Shown here: positions 17,271-26,600 of the stretch, piece after piece | How the letters are laid out: each line of letters opens with the position of its first letter | How positions within the stretch are numbered: the stretch's first letter is position 1 | DNA from: Stutzerimonas stutzeri SDM-LAC | Lineage (GTDB): Bacteria > Pseudomonadota > Gammaproteobacteria > Pseudomonadales > Pseudomonadaceae | DNA: 40,760 nt | Reading direction: 5' to 3' | Assembly (NCBI RefSeq): GCF_000235745.1 | Contig: NZ_AGSX01000066.1 | Location: 1-40,760 of the forward strand | Made by a program: the position numbers and the translations under genes | The notes under the pieces: model-generated | Database searches by the model: none | Seen by the model: the letters and a program-made list of their open reading frames with translations, nothing else | Told to the model about the DNA's origin: nothing

Positions 17271-19415
17271 ATGAGCACGTCAACCTCGCAAACTTTGCTC
17301 CAATGTCCGATTCGCTTGGCCCGGGTAAGCTTTCGTTTAGTAGACGAGCATGGAAGTGGCAAGCCCTACGCTGGACTGACCTGCCAAGTTACAGATCGGC
17401 AGGGGTTTGATTGCTCCCCGACACTAGACAATGACGGCTATGCAGAGGTGCATAACGTTAACGGCGGTCCACTAGTTGTATCTTTTCCAACCGAGTATGT
17501 CGGCAACGACCCATGGTATACGGGCTTACTTAACAGGCAATATTTCCCAGTGCCTCTTTCGGCCCTTCAAGTTGCAGCCGAACAATCGCCCGCCGGCCCT
17601 CGGCGCACTGACGGGAAGACCTATCTAGCGCAAGAACGTGCAGCGAAGGAAGAGGCTTTCTTCATACGGGCCGAGGTAAGCGATTTCGTAAAGAGCAACA
17701 GCCATCTGCCGACGCCAGACCCAAACTGGACGACCCCATCTGCACTGAAGCATAACGCAGGCTCAGCAGCAGAGCTGCCTGGCGTTGCGCTTGGTTGTAA
17801 CAGGCATCATGTCATCGAGATAAAGGCGCTACGCGCCTATAGCCCGCTGCTTTCCCGCGGCGCTGATTTTTGCGCGCTGAACGCCTATCACCTGGCGGTC
17901 ATGAGCGCTTTCGTCTACGCACCTTTCAGTGCAGCTACAAAGCCTTACCACTCAGCGCCGCCACCCTATACATCGCTTGGCAGCATCGGACACGTGCTTC
18001 AGAACCAGTTAGGGCGCCGGATTCGGCCTACGCAATTCAATACCGCCTCCCCTTATCATCTGCTCTGTGAAGAAGTGCCTTATTCGAAGCGCCTCGAGAT
18101 CGTGCCTTACGATTCGACGCGCTACGAAAAGGAAACACAGGAGGGCTGGCGAAACCCCGAAGATGTGCACTTCCTGCACGATACGAATAACGAAACGAAC
18201 ACCAACACCCAAGCGTTCATCACCCATAGCGACAAGGTCGTGTTGATCTCTATTCGGGGCACGCAGGAGCCTCTAGCGGATGCCAGTCGAGACGCAGACG
18301 CTCGACAAGTGCCTTACGAAGAGGGTGAAGGTCAAGCACACCGCGGCTTCTATAGAGGCTTCCAGGCAGCAAAGCCCTTCGTGGAGCGCTACCTCAATGC
18401 TTTTTATACGGGCGAGCAAACGTTAGTCGTCTGCGGCCACAGCCTTGGTGGAGCAATAGCGCTTTTAATCGCCGAGTGGCTACGTCGCAAACCCACTAAA
18501 CCGAAAGTCGTTCTATACACCTTCGGCGCCCCACGTGCGGGCGACGCTGCCTTTGTCAATGCAGCCCAATCCCTAATCCATCACCGTATCGTCAACCACA
18601 ACGATCCGGTCCCAGCCCTTCCGCTGCCTTGGATGGACGCGGAGTGGAAGCTGGCGCTTCCCGGTACAGCTCTTCTTTTCAGCTCGCCAGTAACCGGCAT
18701 CGCCTTGTTGCTTGCAGGGCTCGTTAATCTTCAGGGCGACCCCTACGAGCACCACGGCGAGCAGTGGCATTTCATGCCACGCAGGCCTGGGGCCGGGAGC
18801 GAGGCCGCAGTTTTGTGGCAACCGGGATGCGCACTGATCGATGAGCAGATCTGTGCGCGCTACGTTGGGGAAATCGGGCTTGATGGTGATATGCCCAATC
18901 GGCTCGCACTTGGAGGGACTCACCATTCCAGCGATAGCGGCTACGCACGTGCGGCACTCGCCAACCTTCTGCGCTGGAATACCAGCGTCGAGGAGCGAAA
19001 CGGAAAGTTATTTACCGAAGCTGAAACCCGTGACATCTACGCCCAGCTGCTGAGCACCGCCCAGCTATTGGAGAGCTGGCAAGCACGCTCCTTCAATGAG
19101 TTTCGATGGGAAATCAGGCGCAGGGGCGTGATGCGCTTCTATGGCAAAACGGATCTCGAATTGCGCGCCATCTACGCCGACGCGGTGGAGCAAGGCGAAC
19201 GGGCTCGAGCCGAACAAAGCCCCGCGTTGACTCGCACGCAACAGCGCCTGCTCGCCCAGGCAGAGCGGGTGGTGACGCTGCGCAGCGTATTTGGCGAGCA
19301 TGCGGAACGCTCGGACCTGGATGAGCTGGTCGCGCAATGGCGTGCCATCGAGGACAACCAGGCCGTCGAGCGATTGGCAGGCAGCAAACAGGAACCCGCC
19401 CGCGCCTTTGCCTAA
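17271..19415 (+). CDS. T6SS lipase effector, class 3 lipase (Tle-type)
   Basis: 714 residues. The N-terminal 100 residues form a beta domain (LARVSFRLVDEHGSGKPYAGL, a common start of VgrG-linked effectors). The catalytic Lipase_3 domain spans about 300-500: SIRGTQE as oxyanion-side strand, nucleophile elbow GHSLGG with Ser391, Asp445 in NHNDPVPALP, and His494 or His495 in YEHHGEQ as the third residue. A helical C-terminal part (about 570-714) has no assigned function. It would hydrolyse membrane phospholipids of the target cell. It resembles the class 3 lipase branch (Tle2-like, as V. cholerae TseL), but I cannot place it in a subfamily by eye. Delivered through VgrG1 and the DUF4123 adaptor by gene order. 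Confidence 0.87.
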   Translation: MSTSTSQTLLQCPIRLARVSFRLVDEHGSGKPYAGLTCQVTDRQGFDCSPTLDNDGYAEVHNVNGGPLVVSFPTEYVGNDPWYTGLLNRQYFPVPLSALQVAAEQSPAGPRRTDGKTYLAQERAAKEEAFFIRAEVSDFVKSNSHLPTPDPNWTTPSALKHNAGSAAELPGVALGCNRHHVIEIKALRAYSPLLSRGADFCALNAYHLAVMSAFVYAPFSAATKPYHSAPPPYTSLGSIGHVLQNQLGRRIRPTQFNTASPYHLLCEEVPYSKRLEIVPYDSTRYEKETQEGWRNPEDVHFLHDTNNETNTNTQAFITHSDKVVLISIRGTQEPLADASRDADARQVPYEEGEGQAHRGFYRGFQAAKPFVERYLNAFYTGEQTLVVCGHSLGGAIALLIAEWLRRKPTKPKVVLYTFGAPRAGDAAFVNAAQSLIHHRIVNHNDPVPALPLPWMDAEWKLALPGTALLFSSPVTGIALLLAGLVNLQGDPYEHHGEQWHFMPRRPGAGSEAAVLWQPGCALIDEQICARYVGEIGLDGDMPNRLALGGTHHSSDSGYARAALANLLRWNTSVEERNGKLFTEAETRDIYAQLLSTAQLLESWQARSFNEFRWEIRRRGVMRFYGKTDLELRAIYADAVEQGERARAEQSPALTRTQQRLLAQAERVVTLRSVFGEHAERSDLDELVAQWRAIEDNQAVERLAGSKQEPARAFA

Positions 19416-19488
19416 CGGCTTCCCGGCGCGGCATATTTATAGCCCTAGCTCTCGTTTCGGTACCGGCCCCGCCCGGTTTCGTGACCTC

Positions 19489-19563
19489 GTTCACCCACGG
19501 TGACAGCCGGGTGAACTTCAATGCTCAGCCTGAGTCTCGCGCCGCGCTTCGGCGCCGCGCGGC
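19489..19563 (+). other. Two consecutive hairpins between the lipase gene and the orfX-like gene
   Basis: A perfect 8-base inverted repeat GTTCACCC (19489-19496) and GGGTGAAC (19509-19516) is followed by a 7-base one, GCCGCGC (19541-19547) and GCGCGGC (19557-19563). No T-run follows, so neither is a classical terminator. They may weaken read-through from the effector island into the fha-tssM block, or protect the mRNA end; this is inference. The rest of the 181-base gap shows no promoter I would trust. Confidence 0.35.
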
Positions 19564-19596
19564 TGTCTGCCCACACGCTTTCAAGGAGGAAATCGC

Positions 19597-19731
19597 GTGC
19601 TAGCCCGCTATTGCGCCCTCGTTTTATTCGCCGCATCCCTCGCCCTTGCCGGTTGCTCCGGTAACTACACATTCAACGACGACGAGTATCGCCCCTTGGG
19701 TGATCCGCAGGCGCCTGCCCGCAGCAATTGA
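19597..19731 (+). CDS. Mini-lipoprotein, OrfX-like, upstream of fha
   Basis: 44 residues, GTG start. AAGGAGGA at 19583-19590 sits six bases before the GTG, a near-perfect ribosome binding site that supports it as a real gene. It has a hydrophobic signal with lipobox LAGC (Cys20) and a short mature part containing YRPLGDP. Its position just before fha matches the small orfX gene between sfa2 and fha2 of P. aeruginosa HSI-II. The function is unknown. fha begins 20 bases downstream. Confidence 0.72.
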   Translation: MLARYCALVLFAASLALAGCSGNYTFNDDEYRPLGDPQAPARSN

Positions 19732-19751
19732 TCCACCAGGAGAAAGGGACC

Positions 19752-20945
19752 ATGGAACTGGTTTTCGATATGGTCAGTGCTCAGCAATTCGCGCCAGGCC
19801 TGATCAGCAGCAAGACGTTCAAGCAGGCCGGCGGCATCATCGGCCGTGCGGAGGATTGCGACTGGGTCATCCCAGACCGCAAACGTGTGTTGTCTAGCCG
19901 CCACGCTGAGGTGAGCTACCGCGACGGCGCGTTTTTTCTCACCGACACCAGCAGCAACGGCATTCAGCTCAAGGACACTGGCGCCAGCCTGTCTAAGGGC
20001 CAGGCGCAGCAGATCGAGCATGGCAGCGTCTACTGCCTGGGTGACTTCGAAATACGTGCCCGACTGATCCAGAATCCCGCTTCTTTCGAAGGCGACGTTG
20101 GGCGCCCACAGCCGGCCGGCAGCATCATTCCCGACGACGCCTTCCTCGACCTCGACCCGCTGACCGCCATGGAGCAGCAGGAGCGCGTCTATGCCGAGGT
20201 CGACGACCTGACCGCCGTACTGGCTCCGCCACGCACCCAGGCCCAGCAGCGCGACTACTCGCAGATCGATGAGGAGAACCTTCAGGTTCCCGAACTGGTA
20301 ATGCCCAAAGCGGTTGTGCAACCCAAAGCCGCCCCTGAACCCGAGCGGCTGCCGCCGGACTTCTGGGCACGCTTCGGCGAGGCGCTCGGTGTCAGCCTAG
20401 ACGACCTCGACGAAGAAGCTCGCCAGGCGCTGGCGCTCAGAGCGGCGAGCCTGCTCAAGCAGAGCGTCGGCGGTTTGCAGCAGGCGCTGCGTACCCGTGG
20501 CGAGTTGAAAAACGAGATGCGCCTGTCGTTGACCACCGTGCAGAGTGCCGGCAACAACCCACTTAAACACAGCATCGACAGCGGGGAAGCGCTGAACCTC
20601 CTGCTGCGCGGTGGAAAGGCGGGGCAGCTGCCGGCCGAACAGGCCATGGGGCGCGCTTACCGTGATCTTCAGGCACACCAGGTAGCGATGCTGGCAGCCA
20701 GTCGCGCCGCGGTCAAAGGCATCCTTGAACAGCTTTCACCCGATCAGCTAGCCCTCCGCTTCGAGCGCGATAACAAGCCGCTTGTGTCCACTTCCGGTAG
20801 CCGCTGGCGTGCTTTCAAGCGGCTTCACTCTGCGATGCAACGCGACGACGATTGGAGCGAACGGTTGTTCGCTCGTGACTTCGCCCAGGCCTACGAAGAG
20901 CAGGCCCGGCTGATCGCCACGCTCAATACAGACCTTCAAGGATGA
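19752..20945 (+). CDS. fha: Fha (TagH), forkhead-associated scaffold of the T6SS
   Basis: 397 residues. The N-terminal FHA domain (about 25-100) has the phospho-threonine binding signature: IGR, the SSRHAEV segment and the SSNGIQL end. A linker rich in Pro and Asp follows, then the type VI-specific C-terminal domain (about 200-397, ImpI/VasC type) with FWARFGEALG and a LLRGGKAGQLPAEQAM block. Fha binds phosphorylated partners and couples the kinase/phosphatase pair to assembly. ATG 19752 has AAAGGGA upstream; the frame extends back to 19728 without ribosome binding site. The tssJ gene begins next to its stop. Confidence 0.92.
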   Translation: MELVFDMVSAQQFAPGLISSKTFKQAGGIIGRAEDCDWVIPDRKRVLSSRHAEVSYRDGAFFLTDTSSNGIQLKDTGASLSKGQAQQIEHGSVYCLGDFEIRARLIQNPASFEGDVGRPQPAGSIIPDDAFLDLDPLTAMEQQERVYAEVDDLTAVLAPPRTQAQQRDYSQIDEENLQVPELVMPKAVVQPKAAPEPERLPPDFWARFGEALGVSLDDLDEEARQALALRAASLLKQSVGGLQQALRTRGELKNEMRLSLTTVQSAGNNPLKHSIDSGEALNLLLRGGKAGQLPAEQAMGRAYRDLQAHQVAMLAASRAAVKGILEQLSPDQLALRFERDNKPLVSTSGSRWRAFKRLHSAMQRDDDWSERLFARDFAQAYEEQARLIATLNTDLQG

Positions 20946-20950
20946 TCTTC

Positions 20951-21430
20951 ATGTCTCGCTTTCTTCCCGCCGCGGCGCTCGCGGCGCTCGCCGTTCTGAG
21001 TGGCTGCTCTGCCCTCTCGCCCAACTCTGACTTGACCAAGCTGGACCTGTCACTGCAGGGCAACGACCAGCTCAACCCCGACCTTAACGGCCGCCCTTCG
21101 CCTGTCGTGATTCGCCTCTTGGAACTCAAGCATCCGGTGGCCTTCGAGAACGCTGACTTTTTTTCGCTCTACCAGCGTCCCAAGGAAGCGCTATCGCCGG
21201 ACCTCGTCATTCAGGAAGAGCTGGAACTGCGACCGGGCGAGCAGCGCGACCTCAAGCTGTTTGTTCAGGACGGTAGCCGCTACGTTGGCGTGCTGGCCGC
21301 CTATCGCGATCTGCCCGAATCAAGCTGGCGCTTCGTCATTCCTCTTCAACACAAAGCGCAGAACCGAATCGAGCTAAAGCTCGATGAACACGGCATCAAG
21401 ATCATCGATCCGCTCGTGAAGGGAGACTGA
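20951..21430 (+). CDS. tssJ: TssJ, outer-membrane lipoprotein of the T6SS membrane complex
   Basis: 159 residues. Signal peptide with lipobox LSGC and Ser following, then the transthyretin-like TssJ fold: LDLSLQGNDQLNPDLNGRPSPVVIRLLEL, the LYQRPKEALSPDL segment and the HIKIIDP-like end (here HGIKIIDP). It anchors the membrane complex to the outer membrane and binds TssM. Two starts are possible: ATG 20942, which would sit on top of the AAGG element, and ATG 20951, which leaves a ten-base gap; the second is preferred. tssK follows after three bases. Confidence 0.92.
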   Translation: MSRFLPAAALAALAVLSGCSALSPNSDLTKLDLSLQGNDQLNPDLNGRPSPVVIRLLELKHPVAFENADFFSLYQRPKEALSPDLVIQEELELRPGEQRDLKLFVQDGSRYVGVLAAYRDLPESSWRFVIPLQHKAQNRIELKLDEHGIKIIDPLVKGD

Positions 21431-21433
21431 TCG

Positions 21434-22765
21434 ATGAGCATGAACAAAGTCATATGGCAGGAAGGCATGCTGCTGCGTCCGCAGCACTTCCAGCAAAGCG
21501 ACCGCTATTACGACGCGCAGCTCAAGCAGCGGACCCAGAAGTTGGGTCACTACGCCTGGGGTTTTTTTGAGCTGGAGATCGACCGTCAGTTCCTTAACAT
21601 GGGCAAGCTCGTGCTTAGCCAGGCGAGTGGGCTGCTTCCAGATGGCAGCCTTTTCGAGATCGGTGCTGAGCGTGAGCCGCTGGCCCTGGACGTGCCGCCC
21701 AACACTGGCAACACGCCGGTGTATCTGGCTTTACCGCTTGTTACCGGCAACCACATCGAGAGTCGCCGACCCGAGCAGAAGGACGTGTTGGCGCGCTACA
21801 CCGCGTTCGACGAAGAGGTCACTGACTCCAACGCCGGCGATAACAGCAGCAGCCAAGTCAGCACCGGCCGTCCGGACTTTCGGTTGCTGCTGGGCGAGCA
21901 GCAGAGCGATCAGGCTTACGTGAAGCTCAAGCTTTGCGACATCCTCGACACCACGCCGGACGGCGTGATCAGCCTCGACCCTGAGTACATCCCTACCTTT
22001 ATCGACTTTCAGGCGTCCAGCTACCTGCTGTCGTGCCTGAAAGAAGTGATCAGCATGCTCGGCCATCGCGGCGACATCCTGGCAGAGCGTATCCGCGCCA
22101 CCGGTAAAGTCGGCGGAGCGGAAGTCGGTGATTTCATGATGCTGCAGCTGATCAACCGCTACGAGCCCGTGCTACGCCATTACATGGGCATCGACCGGAT
22201 CCATCCCGAACACATCTACCGTGAGCTGCTGGGGTTGCTGGGCGAACTGGCGACGTTCTCCAGCGAGACCAAACGACCTCGCCTGGATGGCCGTTACCTG
22301 CACAACGACCAAGGACTGTCGTTCCGCAAGCTGATGGATGCGATTCGCCAAGTGCTGTCAATGGTGCTTGAGCAGCACGCCATCGAGCTGCTTCTGCAAC
22401 AGCGTCAATACGGCATTCAAGTCTCGCCGTTGCACGACCACAAGCTGCTCGGCAGCGCCTCGTTCGTACTCGCAGCCAGCGCCCAATGTGACTCCGAAGA
22501 GCTGCGCACCCGCCTGCCGGCCCACCTCAAGGTTGGTCCGGTTGAGCGTATTCGCCAGCTGGTCAACCTTCATCTGCCGGGAATCAAGGTCAAGCCACTG
22601 CCCGTCGCGCCACGGCAGATCCCGTTTCATTCCGGCAAGACCTACTTTGCTTTGGAGCTCAGCTCCGAGGAACTGGCGCAATTGGAGCGCTCTGGCGGCT
22701 TCGCCTTCCATGTGTCCGGTGAATTTACCGGGCTTGAGCTGAAATTCTGGGCGATCAGGAACTGA
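21434..22765 (+). CDS. tssK: TssK, baseplate-to-membrane connector (VasE/ImpJ)
   Basis: 443 residues, normal length. The family start MNKVIWQEGMLLRPQHFQQSDRY-type sequence is clear (residues 3 onward), followed by HYAWGFFELEID and the LPLVTGN region; the end has FAFHVSGEFTGLELKFWAIR. TssK links the TssFG wedges to TssL/TssM. GGGAGA precedes ATG 21434 at a proper distance. The tssJ-tssK-tssL order is that of HSI-II. tssL begins five bases after its stop. Confidence 0.95.
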   Translation: MSMNKVIWQEGMLLRPQHFQQSDRYYDAQLKQRTQKLGHYAWGFFELEIDRQFLNMGKLVLSQASGLLPDGSLFEIGAEREPLALDVPPNTGNTPVYLALPLVTGNHIESRRPEQKDVLARYTAFDEEVTDSNAGDNSSSQVSTGRPDFRLLLGEQQSDQAYVKLKLCDILDTTPDGVISLDPEYIPTFIDFQASSYLLSCLKEVISMLGHRGDILAERIRATGKVGGAEVGDFMMLQLINRYEPVLRHYMGIDRIHPEHIYRELLGLLGELATFSSETKRPRLDGRYLHNDQGLSFRKLMDAIRQVLSMVLEQHAIELLLQQRQYGIQVSPLHDHKLLGSASFVLAASAQCDSEELRTRLPAHLKVGPVERIRQLVNLHLPGIKVKPLPVAPRQIPFHSGKTYFALELSSEELAQLERSGGFAFHVSGEFTGLELKFWAIRN

Positions 22766-22770
22766 CCGAC

Positions 22771-23643
22771 ATGATCAGAGAAATGGACTACGCACAGGAC
22801 GACAAGACGGTCATCCTCAATCGCCACGGCGAAGCCCCGGCACAGAGCCCGCTGACCGACTTCAGCGCACCGCCGAAATTCGAGCAGCTCGAAGAGCGGA
22901 TGATTTATGCCGCGCGGCTGCGTCCGGCCGAGACGTTCAATATCAGCCTCAATCCGCTTGTCGCGGCAGCATCGTCATTGCTCTCGGAAGTCGTGCGGCT
23001 CAAACACAGCTATGAAGGCGAAGACCTGCATGCCCTCAACCAGCGCTTATCTGGTGAGCTCAAGCTGTTCGAGCACCGCGCCTTGCACGACGGCGCCGAG
23101 AGCAGTCAGGTGATGGCCGCTCGCTACGTGCTATGCACCGCTATCGACGAAGCGGTCGTTACCACACCCTGGGGGAACGAGAGCGAATGGTCGCAGATGA
23201 GTCTGCTATCGAGCTTTCACAACGAGACCTTCGGCGGTGAGAAGTTCTTTCAGTTGCTCGAGCGCCTCTCGCGCAACCCGGTCAAGCACCTGCCGATGCT
23301 GGAACTGATGTATCTGTGCTTGTCGCTGGGCTTCGAAGGCAAGTACCGAGTGATGCCACGCGGCATGCTTGAGCTCGAAGCAGTACGCGACAGCCTCTAC
23401 CGGCAGATCCGCCAGCTGCGTGGCGACGTGCCACGGGAGGTATCGCCGCACTGGCAGGGACTGCGTGATACGCGTCGGCGTCTAGTGCGCATCGTGCCCT
23501 GGTGGCTGGTCGCGCTGTTCACATTGATCTGCCTGGTAACGCTGTATGGGGGCTTCGCCTGGGTGCTGGGCGAGCAACGCGATGCCGTACTGCAACCGTA
23601 TCAACCTGTCGATCCGACCGTTCAGGTCGAGCCCAAGCCGTAA
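22771..23643 (+). CDS. tssL: TssL (DotU/IcmH), inner-membrane T6SS component, short form
   Basis: 290 residues. DotU cytoplasmic domain (about 45-225, with NPLVAAASSLLSEVVRLKH, the AIDEAVVTTPWG motif and the FFQLLERLSRNP segment) and one transmembrane helix near the C-terminus (about 244-266, WWLVALFTLICLVTLYGG). No OmpA-like peptidoglycan-binding domain follows, so peptidoglycan anchoring must come from another protein. It forms the inner-membrane core with TssM. tssM begins 15 bases downstream. Confidence 0.95.
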   Translation: MIREMDYAQDDKTVILNRHGEAPAQSPLTDFSAPPKFEQLEERMIYAARLRPAETFNISLNPLVAAASSLLSEVVRLKHSYEGEDLHALNQRLSGELKLFEHRALHDGAESSQVMAARYVLCTAIDEAVVTTPWGNESEWSQMSLLSSFHNETFGGEKFFQLLERLSRNPVKHLPMLELMYLCLSLGFEGKYRVMPRGMLELEAVRDSLYRQIRQLRGDVPREVSPHWQGLRDTRRRLVRIVPWWLVALFTLICLVTLYGGFAWVLGEQRDAVLQPYQPVDPTVQVEPKP

Positions 23644-23658
23644 CAAGGACGTACTGCC

Positions 23659-26600
23659 ATGAAGGTTTTTTTCGGCAAGCTTGCCGCGTTTTTCCGCAAG
23701 ACCTGGGTATGGAGCCTGTGCGTCTTGCTGGTGTTGGCCCTGCTCGTGTGGCTCGTTGGGCCACTGCTGGCGGTAAACGACTATAAGTTCTGGGAATCGT
23801 CCACCAGTCGCCTGCTGACCATTGCCGGTCTCTGCCTGGTCTGGGGCCTGTTCATCGTGTTCGCCAGCTGGCATAGCACTCGTCGCAAGCAGGCCGAAGC
23901 CAGCGACGAAGAGGTTCAGGAGCGTCTTCGCCGTGAAGGCTTGGTCAGCGAAGAGCAAGGCATCCTGAGCCAGCGCTACCGCGACGCCGTTCGTACCCTC
24001 AAGAGTTCGAGCCTGTACCGCGGCCGCAGCGAGAAATGGCGCAACGACCTGCCCTGGTATTTGCTGCTCGGTCCTCAAGGCAGCGGCAAAACCTCATTGC
24101 TGGATTTTTCCGGCTTGGACTTTCCGCTCAACCGCGGTGAAAACCAGCGACTGACCAAGGATGTCTCAGGCACCCGCTACGCAGACTGGTACTTCGCCGA
24201 CCATGCCGTGCTGATCGATACGGCCGGTCGCTACCTAACTCAGCCCGACTCAGGTGTCGATGGCAAGGCCTGGGAAACGTTACTCGGTCTGCTGCGCCGC
24301 CGCCGTGCACGCCCGCTTAATGGCGTGCTAATCAACATCCCGGTCGAGCAACTGTTGCATTCGAGCGAACTGGAGCTCGAAACGCTGGCGCGCCAGAGCC
24401 GTCAGCGCCTGCACGAGATCCACCAGCGCCTGGGCGCCGACGTACCGGTTTATCTGGTGCTGAGCAAAGCGGATAAGGTGCTTGGCTTCGACGAGTTCTT
24501 CGATCAGCTCTCGCGCGAAGAAAGTGATCAGGTACTCGGCGCCAGCTTCCGCAAGGAGCAGGACGGTACCGACGTCAACGTCGTTCGGATCGAATTCGAG
24601 GAGCTGCTGCGCCGACTCAACAGCCAGGTCATCCTGCGCATGCACCAAGAGCGCGACACCCAGCGCAGGGGTCGCATCCTTGATTTCCCGCACCAGCTTG
24701 GCCAGATTGGCGAGCGTTTATGCCTGTTCGTCGAGCTGGCGTTCTCCGGTAACCGCTACCAGCGTGCCAGCCAACTGCGCGGTTTCTACCTCACCAGTGC
24801 ACCGCAGCTCCAAGGTGGACTCGATCCGCTCACCAGCGGCATTGGTCGCAACCTCGGCCTGTCGAGCAGCGCGTTGCCGACATTCCGCAGCGGACGTGCT
24901 CGGTTTATCAATCACTTGCTCAGCCGCGTGATCTTCCCCGAAGCCGACCTTGCCGGTCTCGATCAGAAGGAAGTACGCCGCATCGATTGGGGCCAGCGCG
25001 CCCTGTATGCCGCGAGTTTCGCCTGCCTGGCGCTGTTCGCCGCCCTTTGGGCCAATGGCTTCTCCAACAACCATGAGCGGCTTGAGCAGTTACGCGGCCT
25101 CGCTGACCAGCTGGGCCGCGAGCATCAGGGCATCACGGCTGAAGATGACGCACTGCGTACGCTCAAGGCGCTGGATATGAGCTATGCGGCTACTCAGGTA
25201 TTTCCGGATAAGGCTGACGTGTCCTACTTGCAGCGCGGCGGGCTTTACCAAGGTGAGGTAGTCGATCCCACCGTCCACCAGGCCTACCGCCGTGAGCTGG
25301 AAACCCTGCTGCTGCCTCGCGTTGCGCGTCAGCTCGAAGCTCAGATACGCGCCAACTTGACTGATCGAGAGCGCCTGCTTGGTAGCCTGCGCGCCTACCT
25401 GATGCTCAGCCTGGAAGAGCGTCGCGACGACGGTTTCCTCAAGGATTGGATAGCCGCCGATTGGTCGTTGCGTTACGCCGGCAATGCCGTTGCGCAGAAC
25501 GGCCTCAACACCCACTTTGAGCGGTTGCTCGGTGACGGCTTCGCGCCTTACGCGCTCAATGACCAACTCGTCGTCGAGGCACGTCAGGTGTTGCGCAGCG
25601 AATCGTTGGCCAATGTCGTCTACCGCATGCTGCGCGATCAGGCTCGTAGCCTGCCTGACTACCGGTTCAGTCAGCATCTCGGACCGCAAGGCGCGCTGTT
25701 CAGCGGCAGTGATTACACCATTCCTGGTTTCTATACCCAGAATGGCTATCAGAAATTCTACGTCGCCCAGGGCAGCGAGCTGGTGCGCGAGATCCTGCGC
25801 GATAACTGGGTGCTCGGCGAAGGCGACAGCTTGAGTCTGAAAGATCTTGGCCGCTTGATGGTCGAGATGGAGCAGCTCTACTTCCGGGATTACGCTAACT
25901 ATTGGAGCGAAGCTGTCGCCCAGCTGACGCTGGAGCCTATCGCAGGTGCCGGCAAGGGCTCGGTGCTGCTTAGTGGGTTGTCTGCGGCTAATTCGCCGCT
26001 GTTGCAACTGCTTGTCGAAGTCCGGGACAACACCCGCTTTGCCGGCGCAGTCGATACCGCCGGCGAAGCGGTGGACGCAGCCGATGCTCTCAAAAGCGCC
26101 AACGGCAAACTTGGCAAAGCCGCCAAGCTTGCATCTGCGGCAGCAGAGCAGGCCCAGGCCGCACTGGCCAAGAACGTACCCGATACGGCGCGCAAAACAC
26201 TCGAGCGCCGCTTCGAGCCGCTGCATCGCCTGCTGGACGACAATGCAGGGGCCAGCGCCGAGCTTGTTCCCACCCTGCAGGCCCTCGATGCGCTTCAATT
26301 GCAACTGGCAAGTCTGGCCCACGCCAGTGCGCCTGATCAGGCAGCTTTTGAACTCGCCAAGGCGCGCATGGCTGGTCAGCGTGATGCCATCAACCAGCTG
26401 AGAGCCAGCGCAGCACGGCTACCACAACCGATCGGCAACTGGCTCGGCCTGCTCGCCGAAGACAGCTGGACGCTGGTCCTGAACGACGCTTACCACTACC
26501 TCAACCAGCGCTACCAGAGCGAACTGTACGCGTTCTACAAAGGTTCCCTACGCCAGCGCTATCCATTCAGCGCACACAGCGAGAGCGACGTCGCCATCGC

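Noticed and set aside
25090-26322. 410-codon open frame antisense to tssM
   Set aside because: Same artefact of GC-rich codon use; no recognisable domain and no room for a promoter.
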